Source of the DNA: JASHVB01 sp049522565
GTDB lineage: Bacteria; Pseudomonadota; Alphaproteobacteria; Acetobacterales; Acetobacteraceae
DNA: 5,081 bases
Assembly (NCBI GenBank): GCA_049522565.1
Contig: JBEKNT010000468.1
Span: 1-5,081, forward strand
Direction: 5' to 3'
The stretch's first letter is position 1. Each line of letters starts with the position of its first letter. Shown here piece after piece: positions 1-5,081 of this stretch. Made by a program: the position numbers and the translations under genes. The notes beneath the pieces are model-generated. The model was not told where the DNA came from. It did no database searches and saw nothing but the letters and a program-made list of their open reading frames with translations.

Positions 1-2317
1 CGGCGCCTGGGCCTTCCCGGGGAAGGCCAACACCGATCCGACCCTGAAGGGCGGCCAGAGCATTCTGCTGATCATCTACAAGATGCCCGGGGCCAACGTC
101 ATCCAGACGGTGGACCAGATCACCAAGGCGTTGCCCGGCCTGCGGGCGGCTATTCCGCCGGCCATCGAGATCCACGTTCTGGCGGACCGGACCCAGACCA
201 TTCGCGATTCGGTCAATGACGTGGAGATCACCCTGCTCATCACCATCGTGCTGGTGGTGGCGGTCATTTTCCTGTTCCTGCGCAATGTGCGCGCCACGCT
301 GATTCCCAGCGCCGTGATTCCGCTGGCGCTGCTGGCGACCATGGCGGTGATGCTGCCGCTCAGCTACAGCCTCGACAATCTGTCGCTGATGGCCCTGACC
401 ATCGCCGTGGGCTTCGTGGTCGATGACGCGATCGTCATGGTGGAGGTGATCTGGAAGCGCATCGAGGCCGGCGAGGCCCCGTTGGCCGCCGCCCTCGCCG
501 GCTCCGCGGAGATCAGCTTCACCATCCTGACGATATCGATCTCGCTGATCGCGGTGTTCACGCCGCTGATGTTCATGGGCGGCGTGGTCGGCCTGCTGAT
601 GCGTGAGTTCGCCGTCACCCTCGCCGCGGCGGTCGTGCTGTCGCTCGTGCTGTCGCTGAGCTTGACGCCGATGCTGTGCGCCCTGTTCCTGAAAGTCCCC
701 AACCCACCGACGAACTGGTTCACCCGGACGCTGGAGACGGGGTTCAACAACATGGAGGCCGGTTATGTGCGTGCCCTGGACGGGGTCCTGCGCTTCAAGC
801 TGCTGACGCTGGTCGTCTTTCTGGTCACCATGGCGGCGGCGGTCTGGCTCTACACCGCCGTGCCCACCGGCTTCTTCCCGCAGCAGGACACCGGCTTCCT
901 CAGCGGGGTCATGATCACCTCCCAGACCGCGTCCTTCACCATGACGAAACAGAAGCTGCAGGATGTCGCCAAGGTCGTGAGTGAGGATACGGCGGTCGCC
1001 GGGGTGGCGATGTTCATCGGCTCGGCAAGCAGCAACCAGGCGAACCTGACCATCTCCCTGAAGCCCAAGAGCAGCGGCCGGACGGCGACGGCTGACGAGG
1101 TGATCGCCAGGCTTCGCCCAAAGCTGGCCGAGCTCGTCGGTGTGGAAACCTTTCTGCAAGCGGCGCAGGACATCAATGTCGGCGGTCGCACGGGACAGGC
1201 ACAGTACCAGTACACGCTGTCCGATCCCGACCTGACCGAATTGGACACCTGGGCGCCCAAGCTGCTCGCCGCCCTGAAGGCCGTGCCGGAGCTCACCGAT
1301 GTCAGTTCCGATCAGCAATCGCAAGGCCTCGCGGTCAATCTTGCCATCGACCGCGACGCCGCCGGGCGATTCGGGATCACGCCGACCAACATCGACACCG
1401 CGATCTACGACCTGATCGGCCAGGCTGAGGTGACCCAATACTACACGCAACAAAACAGCTACCACGTGGTCGTGGAGGCGCCACCCGGGTTGCAGGCCAC
1501 ACCCGACTTGCTCAAGTCGGTGTATCTGCTGTCGCCGATCACGGGGGGGAACGTTCCGCTGTCGCTGTTCGTGAAGGTCGATCCCACGGCGGCGAGCAGC
1601 CTGACGGTCAGCCATCAGGACGAATACCCCGCGGCTACGCTGTCCTTCAATCTCGCCCCGGGTGTGGCGCTGAGCCAGGCGACGCAAGCGGTGCAAACAG
1701 CGCGCGACAAGCTGGGCGCACCGGTCACCCTCACCGGGTCCTTTCAGGGGACGGCGCAGGCCTTCCAGCAATCGCTGTCCAGTGAGCCGATCCTGATCGG
1801 CGCGGCGCTGCTGGCCGTCTACGTCATCCTCGGTGTGCTGTATGAGAGCTTCATCCACCCGCTGACGATCCTCTCGACCCTGCCCTCGGCGGGCCTGGGC
1901 GCGCTGCTGGCGCTGATCGCCGTGGGCCAGAACCTCAATGTCATCGGCATCATCGCCATCATTCTGTTGATCGGCATCGTCAAGAAGAACGGCATCATGA
2001 TCGTGGACGTCGCGCTGCGTCTCGAGCGCGAACAGAACCTTACCGGCGAGGCAGCGGTTCGCGAGGCGTCACACCAACGCCTGAGACCCATCCTGATGAC
2101 CACCGCCTGCGCGGCGTTGGGCGGCGTGCCCATGATCCTCATGAATGGCACCGGCTCGGAGTTTCGCCAGCCGCTGGGCTATGCCATCGTTGGCGGGTTG
2201 ATCGTGTCGCAGGCCCTGACGCTGTTCACCACGCCGGTGGTTTACATCTACCTCGATCGGTTGCACGGCCGCCGGCCAGAGCCCGCGGCGCCGCCCCAAG
2301 GTCAGCCAGCCGCGTAG
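1..2317 (+). CDS. RND efflux pump permease subunit, MdtB/MdtC-like (HAE-1), 5'-truncated by window edge
   Basis: This is the inner-membrane, proton-driven permease of a tripartite multidrug efflux complex; known family partners are a periplasmic adaptor and an outer-membrane channel. The frame is open from base 2, so the ATG at 83 is internal and the true start lies left of the window. There are 771 codons visible, against about 1030-1050 in the family, so roughly 260-280 N-terminal residues are missing. Seen in order: the end of the first porter region, the DRTQTIRDSV segment before a hydrophobic helix (about 230-290), the TM4 motif GFVVDDAIVMVE with the Asp pair at 422-427, the REFAVT segment, and VPTGFFPQQDTG (860-895) opening the second half. 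TM10 IVKKNGIMIVD (Lys codons 1982-1987) and RLRPILMT (2078-2101) follow. These match the AcrB proton-relay residues D407/D408, K940, R971 and T978, so the pump looks functional. Sequence style is closest to MdtB/MdtC/MuxB/MuxC. Substrates cannot be read from sequence. Confidence 0.95.
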   Translation, partial: GAWAFPGKANTDPTLKGGQSILLIIYKMPGANVIQTVDQITKALPGLRAAIPPAIEIHVLADRTQTIRDSVNDVEITLLITIVLVVAVIFLFLRNVRATLIPSAVIPLALLATMAVMLPLSYSLDNLSLMALTIAVGFVVDDAIVMVEVIWKRIEAGEAPLAAALAGSAEISFTILTISISLIAVFTPLMFMGGVVGLLMREFAVTLAAAVVLSLVLSLSLTPMLCALFLKVPNPPTNWFTRTLETGFNNMEAGYVRALDGVLRFKLLTLVVFLVTMAAAVWLYTAVPTGFFPQQDTGFLSGVMITSQTASFTMTKQKLQDVAKVVSEDTAVAGVAMFIGSASSNQANLTISLKPKSSGRTATADEVIARLRPKLAELVGVETFLQAAQDINVGGRTGQAQYQYTLSDPDLTELDTWAPKLLAALKAVPELTDVSSDQQSQGLAVNLAIDRDAAGRFGITPTNIDTAIYDLIGQAEVTQYYTQQNSYHVVVEAPPGLQATPDLLKSVYLLSPITGGNVPLSLFVKVDPTAASSLTVSHQDEYPAATLSFNLAPGVALSQATQAVQTARDKLGAPVTLTGSFQGTAQAFQQSLSSEPILIGAALLAVYVILGVLYESFIHPLTILSTLPSAGLGALLALIAVGQNLNVIGIIAIILLIGIVKKNGIMIVDVALRLEREQNLTGEAAVREASHQRLRPILMTTACAALGGVPMILMNGTGSEFRQPLGYAIVGGLIVSQALTLFTTPVVYIYLDRLHGRRPEPAAPPQGQPAA

Positions 2318-2320
2318 GAG
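2316..2320 (+). promoter_or_regulatory. Shine-Dalgarno site AGGAG for the RND remnant
   Basis: AGGAG overlaps the TAG stop of the upstream pump gene and sits 7 bases before the ATG at 2328. This is the spacing expected for translational coupling in an operon. It indicates that the ATG at 2328 was, or still is, a genuine start of a downstream operon gene, although the reading frame behind it is only a fragment. Confidence 0.6.
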
Positions 2321-2327
2321 CCACGCC

Positions 2328-2573
2328 ATGTCTGCTTGCCAGGCGACCATGAGCGCGGTTCAGCAGGCCGAGGTCGAACTCGGCGTTCCGGCGACGCTGA
2401 CCGGCTCGTTCCAGGGCACGGCGCAAGCCTTCCAGGCTTCGCTGTCAACGACGCCGTATTTGATCGCCGCCGCACTTCCGGTCGTCTGCCTGATCCTCGG
2501 CGTGAACCACGAGCTGCAGCCTCGCGACGACCACCGCCCGGTTGGCGCTGACTCCTCAGGAGGCGGAAGCTGA
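2328..2573 (+). pseudogene. Remnant of a second RND pump gene (internal C-terminal-half fragment)
   Basis: The 81-codon frame contains LGVPATLTGSFQGTAQAFQ and then a hydrophobic run ending LILGV. It aligns without gaps to the intact upstream pump (2382-2509 against 1715-1842, offset 667 bases), at roughly 70% identical bases by eye. The matched segment is the end of the second porter region and the start of a transmembrane helix (TM8 by AcrB numbering), which is normally about 800 codons into such a gene, yet here it lies within 20 codons of the ATG. After LILGV, where the intact pump reads LYESFIHPL, the remnant drifts into an unrelated Arg/Asp/Gly-rich tail and stops, consistent with small frameshifting indels. 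The simplest reading is that an mdtC-like partner lost its first 2 kb or more by internal deletion and its 3' end by decay or replacement. The divergence shows an old paralogue rather than a recent duplication. A short one-helix membrane peptide could still be made. The last 18 bases overlap the convergent response-regulator gene. Confidence 0.8.
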
Positions 2574-3068
2574 TTCGAGGGCTCGTTGAATGACCAGCGC
2601 GAGTTCGGATTCGCGATACGGCTTCTGAATGGCAATCGAACCTGGCCGGAGCGCGCGAATTCTCGCGATATCGCCGCTGACGAACACGTGCGGAACCGGC
2701 CCAGCACGATGGATTTCGTCGATGGCAGAGACGCCGCTTCCCGCGCCCAGATGTACGTCGACGATCATAAGATCCGGCCTGCATCGCGCCGCTGCGGTGA
2801 CCGCGTCGGCCTCGGTGGCCTCGATGCCGCATACGTCGTAGCCCATATCTTCGAGCATCTCGCCGAGCAGTACGCCGATCATGGCGTCGTCTTCCACGAC
2901 CAGGACGCGGAGCGCTTTCGCCAATTTGATCGGCAGGCCGGAGCTTGCTGACCGCGCGGTCACTTCAATCGGGCGCGCGGATCGGTCATCCGCAGCCATG
3001 TGTCTGCTGAAAAGTGCGACGGACCGTGCCCCGATGTTCTCGCGCGGAGCGTTGCGTATCGCCGGCAT
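2556..3068 (-). CDS. Single-domain response regulator (receiver domain only)
   Basis: This 170-residue cytoplasmic protein has one CheY-like receiver domain at about residues 53-165 and no output domain. Visible landmarks are RVLVVEDD (acidic residues E59, D60, D61), IVDVHL with phospho-acceptor D104, FVSGD with S131 at the conserved Thr/Ser position, and QKPY with K149-P150. All residues needed for Mg-dependent phosphorylation are present. Proteins of this kind act as phosphate relays or sinks for hybrid or HWE-type histidine kinases, but no kinase is in the window, so the partner is unknown. The first 50 residues match no domain I recognise. I chose the ATG at 3068 because AGGAGA stands 8 bases upstream; the alternative ATG at 2999 (residue 24) has no such site but would still keep the whole domain. 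The gene is transcribed towards the pump remnant and overlaps its end by 18 bases. Confidence 0.92.
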   Translation of the reverse strand: MPAIRNAPRENIGARSVALFSRHMAADDRSARPIEVTARSASSGLPIKLAKALRVLVVEDDAMIGVLLGEMLEDMGYDVCGIEATEADAVTAAARCRPDLMIVDVHLGAGSGVSAIDEIHRAGPVPHVFVSGDIARIRALRPGSIAIQKPYRESELALVIQRALESASAS

Positions 3069-3076
3069 GGCCGAAA

Positions 3077-3082
3077 TCTCCT
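3077..3082 (-). promoter_or_regulatory. Shine-Dalgarno site AGGAGA of the response regulator
   Basis: On the minus strand the sequence reads AGGAGA, then 8 bases, then the ATG at 3068. This strong site decides for the longer 170-residue start over the internal ATG at 2999, whose upstream bases show no purine-rich anti-16S match. Confidence 0.65.
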
Positions 3083-3123
3083 GGTTTGGCAGACGCCATA
3101 GTCAACTATTTGCTGACGAAGGA

Positions 3124-3155
3124 ACCCTGCACACAGGGTCGGAAACTACTCAGAC
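3124..3155 (+). repeat. Hairpin plus 16-mer motif, copy 1
   Basis: A perfect 6-bp stem ACCCTG/CAGGGT with loop CACA (3124-3139) runs straight into CGGAAACTACTCAGAC. The core TCGGAAACTACTCAGA occupies 3139-3154. The same core occurs again, in the same orientation, at 3376-3391 and 4928-4943. The octamer GCCCCTTG follows at 3157-3164 and also occurs after copy 2 at 3404-3411. There is no U tract, so it does not look like an intrinsic terminator. It may be a REP-like or other dispersed intergenic repeat. Confidence 0.6.
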
Positions 3156-3211
3156 GGCCCCTTGTTGCGGTCAGCCGGTGGCGACTCGAGAGCGGATGGT
3201 GAACCGCAACA

Positions 3212-3226
3212 TCGCGGTCACCGCGA
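3212..3226. repeat. Perfect 15-bp palindrome with one central base
   Basis: TCGCGGT, a central C, then ACCGCGA: seven exact complementary pairs around one base. It lies about 145 bases upstream of the response-regulator start. The form suits a dimeric DNA-binding protein, but GC-rich DNA produces such arms by chance fairly often and no regulator can be named. Confidence 0.35.
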
Positions 3227-3342
3227 CAACCGCCGCAGCGGGGACCGGCACGATGCCGACCTCGATGTGGCGGAACGGGCGTCATGCCAGTTAAGGCGGT
3301 CCAGGTGTGTCCAGCGGTCCGATCAAGGACCCACCATGGCCA

Positions 3343-3391
3343 ACCCTATCTGGCGCGAGGACGCCAGGGCAAGGGTCGGAAATTACTCAGA
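3343..3391 (+). repeat. Nested hairpin plus 16-mer motif, copy 2
   Basis: An outer pair ACCCT (3343-3347) and AGGGT (3372-3376) encloses an inner stem CTGGCG/CGCCAG (3350-3355 and 3362-3367). TCGGAAATTACTCAGA follows at 3376-3391, differing from copies 1 and 3 by a single C-to-T change. The outer arms end in ACCC/GGGT exactly as in copy 1, although the stem interiors differ. Conserved arm ends with variable interiors suggest that structure, not only sequence, is kept. Confidence 0.6.
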
Positions 3392-3416
3392 TCCACGTTC
3401 GCCGCCCCTTGCCGAC

Positions 3417-3446
3417 ACCCGGCTGCGCGTTGCAGCCGGGTCGGAA
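3417..3446 (+). repeat. Perfect 10-bp hairpin followed by CGGAA (partial fourth motif)
   Basis: ACCCGGCTGC and GCAGCCGGGT pair perfectly around the loop GCGTT (3417-3441), and CGGAA follows (3442-3446). The right arm end and flank, GGGTCGGAA, match copies 1 and 2, but the rest of the 16-mer is absent. The hairpin starts 28 bases beyond the stop of the minus-strand YXWGXW gene, so it could help end that transcript or protect its 3' end. On that strand it is followed by GTCGGCAAGG rather than a U tract, so it is not a standard intrinsic terminator. Confidence 0.6.
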
Positions 3447-3469
3447 TGTGCGGCGAAAACGGCGTAAGA

Positions 3470-4726
3470 TCAGAGCTCCTTTTTCTTCTCATCGCTCTTC
3501 GGCGCAGGGGCTTCGTGCGCGGCGGCTGGATGCGCGGCCGGCGGTGGAGCCGCGTGCTGTTCCGCCGGACGTGCCGGTGCGGCCTCAACTGGGCGCGCGA
3601 CCGCATGCTCGACCGGCTGCGGTGCCGGACGTTCGGCAACCGGTTCGCGCGTCGCGGCAGGATGTGGGGCCGCCGCGGCGGGCGCCGCCGCATGCTGTTC
3701 CGTTGGACGTGCCGGTGCGGCCTCGACCGGATGCGCCACCGCATGCTCGGCCGCCTGCGGTGCCGGACGTTCGGCAACCGGTTCGCGCGTCGCGGCAGGA
3801 TGTGGGGCCGCCGCGATCGGTGCGGCTGCATGCTCTCCCGCCGGGCGCGCCGGTGTGGCCTCGACCGGACGCGCAACCGCATGCTCGGCCGGCTGGGTCG
3901 CCGGGCGCAGAGCAGGTGCTGCCCCGGCCGCGGTCGGATGCGGAGCAACACCATGTGCAGTCGCATGCTCCGCTCCGTTGCCAGGCTTTGCGGGAACGAC
4001 GCCCGGACCGGTGAATTGCGCGGGATGCGATGTCGCGGCGATCGCCGGACGCCCATTGTTGCGCGACGCCGCGAGAGCCGGAGTGCTGGCAGCAGTGGCA
4101 ATATGCCTGGTCTGCTCCGCCGTCAGCGGGACGTGATGCTCCAGTTCTGCCTGGTGTTCTTCGGCGGTCGGCTGGGTCGTCAGGCCGCCGGTACCGCCGA
4201 CATAGCTGACATGGGTATTGTTGATGACGGCGACGTTCTGTGTGTAGACGTTGGTGAGATGGACTGAACCGAAATTATTGGCCGTGCGGTTATAGGCGAA
4301 GCGGCCGTTGTCCCAGCGGCCACCCTCGTAGCCGCGTCCGCCGTAGCCGTAACCGTAATTGACGCCACCGTAGTAGCCGACATGCGGCCCCCAGTAGCCG
4401 CCGTTGAAGACATAGGCTCCATTGCTCCAACCCCAGTACGGCGGAGTCCACAACAGGCCGACAACCGGTGGCTGCACCCAGGTGCCGGGCACCCAGTAGT
4501 AGCCGACCGGCTCGCTCCAACTCCAATAGCCAGGGGTCCAGATATATCCGTATGCCGGCAGCGGCGGTTGGCTGTAGACCGGCAGCATCGGCGGCGCGAT
4601 CTGCACCGAGATGACGATCCCCACCTGCGCGGCCGCCGGGGTCGGCGCTGCGAGTATCAGGGGAGACGCGAGAATGCTCGCGGCAAGCAGCAGGCTCTTG
4701 AGCGTGGGGCGTTGGAAGGTGGTCAT
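3470..4726 (-). CDS. Exported YXWGXW-repeat protein with His/Ala/Pro-rich tandem-repeat tail
   Basis: This 418-residue protein begins with a signal peptide: basic start, hydrophobic core at about residues 11-27, and likely cleavage after A33 in PAAA-Q. It should act in the periplasm or at the outer surface. Residues 60-113 carry four aromatic units spaced 14-15 residues apart: W63-TPGY-W68, W78-VPGT-W83, W93-TPPY-W98 and F107-NGGY-W112. This is the signature of the poorly characterised YXWGXW (WXXGXW) family. A Gly/Tyr-rich stretch (about 113-135) and an Asn/Val-rich segment (about 146-175) follow. From about 185 the chain is low-complexity Ala/Pro/His/Glu. Residues 281-326, 327-372 and 373-406 are 2.7 copies of a 46-residue unit starting EHAVA, and the C-terminus is KSDEKKKEL. 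The spaced histidines suggest metal or surface binding, but that is inference. The start at 4726 is chosen for the signal peptide; only a weak purine stretch (GCGAGA) precedes it. Function is unknown. Confidence 0.9.
   Translation of the reverse strand: MTTFQRPTLKSLLLAASILASPLILAAPTPAAAQVGIVISVQIAPPMLPVYSQPPLPAYGYIWTPGYWSWSEPVGYYWVPGTWVQPPVVGLLWTPPYWGWSNGAYVFNGGYWGPHVGYYGGVNYGYGYGGRGYEGGRWDNGRFAYNRTANNFGSVHLTNVYTQNVAVINNTHVSYVGGTGGLTTQPTAEEHQAELEHHVPLTAEQTRHIATAASTPALAASRNNGRPAIAATSHPAQFTGPGVVPAKPGNGAEHATAHGVAPHPTAAGAAPALRPATQPAEHAVARPVEATPARPAGEHAAAPIAAAPHPAATREPVAERPAPQAAEHAVAHPVEAAPARPTEQHAAAPAAAAPHPAATREPVAERPAPQPVEHAVARPVEAAPARPAEQHAAPPPAAHPAAAHEAPAPKSDEKKKEL
3509..3886 (-). repeat. 138-bp in-frame tandem repeat, 2.7 copies, within the YXWGXW gene
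   Basis: Units lie at 3749-3886, 3611-3748 and 3509-3610 (partial). The first two share an exact 61-bp block (3617-3677 against 3755-3815), and the flanks differ at scattered positions. The period is 46 codons, so gain or loss of a unit keeps the frame. Identity at the DNA level, including third positions, points to recent duplication or continuing homogenisation by slippage or recombination. Confidence 0.9.
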
Positions 4727-4995
4727 GTCATATCTCGCTGCAATGGGTTAGGGTTCAAGAGTCCGCGGCAGGTCGCTTCAGCGGTATCGCGTCTCGCATG
4801 ACGCGCGCGGCCGGTGGGAAGCCACACCAATGTGACGATCCGGGCTGCGACTGATTGACGGACGAGCGATCCGGTCGCGGACTCCGCTGTGACTGTTGAT
4901 AGCCGATCCGGATTGGCAGGAGCAGCCTCGGAAACTACTCAGATCGGGGCAATCGAGCGAATCGCGGCGGGCTTCGGGCGCCGGCTGAAATTGGG
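4727..4995. other. Upstream region of the YXWGXW gene, no gene seen
   Basis: This stretch of about 270 bases should contain the promoter of the minus-strand YXWGXW gene. I could not assign convincing promoter hexamers: a TTGAAC with AGATAT 17 bases later lies so close to the ATG that it would leave no leader. It contains three CGATCCGG octamers (4836-4843, 4867-4874, 4904-4911), a 16-bp near-palindrome (4902-4917) and the third copy of the 16-mer. No plus-strand frame here looks coding. Confidence 0.5.
4902..4943 (+). repeat. Near-palindrome plus 16-mer motif, copy 3
   Basis: GCCGATCCGGATTGGC (4902-4917) is an inverted repeat with seven of eight pairs matching. Ten bases later TCGGAAACTACTCAGA (4928-4943) repeats the core of copy 1 exactly. 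As in the other copies, an inverted repeat lies on the 5' side of the core, although here it has no loop and does not end in GGGT. This copy lies about 1.5 kb from copy 2, across the YXWGXW gene. Confidence 0.55.
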
Positions 4996-5081
4996 TTAGC
5001 GTCGGTCCGTCTGCTTGAGATGCCGAAGAGCTTGCCGTAAGAACGTCGTGGCGAAGCGACGGACGACCGGCAGCTTGTCCA
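4996..5081 (-). CDS. Possible C-terminal end of an unidentified gene, cut by the right edge
   Basis: On the minus strand a frame open from the window edge gives 27 residues, DKLPVVRRFATTFLRQALRH followed by LKQTDRR, then TAA at 4996-4998. The Arg/Lys-rich amphipathic pattern looks like a plausible protein C-terminus, and the other two minus frames read less naturally. It is too short to recognise a family, and third-position GC is lower than in the other genes here, so it may be non-coding. If real, it would be transcribed towards the YXWGXW gene with about 270 bases between them. Confidence 0.25.
   Translation of the reverse strand, partial: DKLPVVRRFATTFLRQALRHLKQTDRR

Larger units (their letters stand above)
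3069..3469. other. Intergenic region rich in inverted repeats, no convincing gene
   Basis: About 400 bases separate the starts of the response regulator and the end of the YXWGXW gene, both on the minus strand. It must hold the regulator's promoter, but I could not pick a credible -35/-10 pair; a TTGACT on the minus strand near the regulator start lacks a recognisable -10 at the right distance. The region contains hairpins at 3124-3139, 3316-3331 (GGTCC/GGACC, loop GATCAA), 3343-3376 and 3417-3441, a palindrome at 3212-3226, and two copies of a 16-base motif. Open frames crossing it on the plus strand look like GC-driven noise with Arg- and Gly-rich translations. Confidence 0.6.

Noticed and set aside
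83..85. ATG at 83 as the start of the RND pump
   Set aside because: The frame is open and matches RND family sequence (a porter segment followed by ILLIIYKMPGANVI) back to base 2, so this Met is internal.
3124..3139. Hairpin ACCCTG/CAGGGT as a Rho-independent terminator
   Set aside because: Only six pairs and no U tract on either strand.
3171..3251. Tiny minus-strand frame from a GTG (26 residues, Ala/Val-rich hydrophobic core, then basic residues)
   Set aside because: It looks like a membrane helix by composition but has no ATG or ribosome site, is closed by a stop shortly upstream, and Ala/Val runs arise easily in this GC-rich DNA.
3378..3399. GGAAA...CGTT after copy 2 as an EcfG (GGAAC-N16/17-CGTT) general-stress promoter
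   Set aside because: The -35 lacks the final C and the spacing is 13, and the other copies of the motif have no CGTT at all.
3124..3441. A CRISPR array or integron attC cluster, suggested by repeated hairpins
   Set aside because: Spacing between units is irregular, only a 16-base core is shared, and no GTTRRRY core sites, cas genes or integrase are present.
3346..4101. Second minus-strand open frame (251 codons) inside the YXWGXW gene
   Set aside because: An out-of-frame shadow over the repeat region; the Arg/Pro/His-rich translation has no family features or signal peptide.
3284..4267. Long plus-strand open frame (327 codons), with Cys/Arg/Gly-rich periodic translation, opposite the YXWGXW gene
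   Set aside because: It lies antisense to a gene with a clear signal peptide and family motifs. Its repeats are the mirror of the 138-bp tandem repeat, and its openness follows from GC-rich, stop-poor DNA. No ribosome site or known domain is visible.
4731..4759. TTGAAC and AGATAT, 17 bases apart, as a sigma-70 promoter for the YXWGXW gene
   Set aside because: The -10 match is poor and lies so close to the ATG that the transcript would be leaderless.

Overview
The window is GC-rich (roughly two thirds G+C by eye) with long, strongly biased codons. It looks like chromosomal DNA of a GC-rich proteobacterium. The MdtB/MdtC-type RND pump, the small orphan receiver protein and the exported YXWGXW-repeat protein together suggest an alphaproteobacterium, possibly near Acetobacteraceae/Rhodospirillales or Rhizobiales. 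That placement is inference.

Layout: (1) bases 1-2317, plus strand: the C-terminal three quarters of an RND inner-membrane multidrug efflux pump, cut by the left edge. (2) 2328-2573, plus strand: a decayed fragment of a second, paralogous RND pump. It still has a good ribosome binding site directly after the first pump's stop, so the locus probably once had two pump subunits in tandem like mdtB-mdtC. (3) 2556-3068, minus strand: a single-domain response regulator converging on the remnant. (4) 3069-3469: an intergenic stretch of about 400 bases packed with inverted repeats and two copies of a 16-base motif. (5) 3470-4726, minus strand: an exported YXWGXW-repeat protein with a His/Ala/Pro-rich tail built from a 46-residue (138-bp) tandem repeat. 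(6) 4727-5081: upstream DNA of that gene, holding a third copy of the 16-mer, a 16-bp near-palindrome, three CGATCCGG octamers and a possible C-terminal end of another minus-strand gene at the right edge.

The genes do not form one obvious pathway. The pump and its remnant are one old operon. The response regulator and the YXWGXW gene point the same way but are separated by the repeat-rich gap, and no kinase or transposase is visible. The most unusual structure is the recurring arrangement 'inverted repeat followed by TCGGAAAYTACTCAGA', seen three times in the same orientation, with a fourth hairpin that keeps only the start of the motif. I see no clear evidence of a new multi-gene system.
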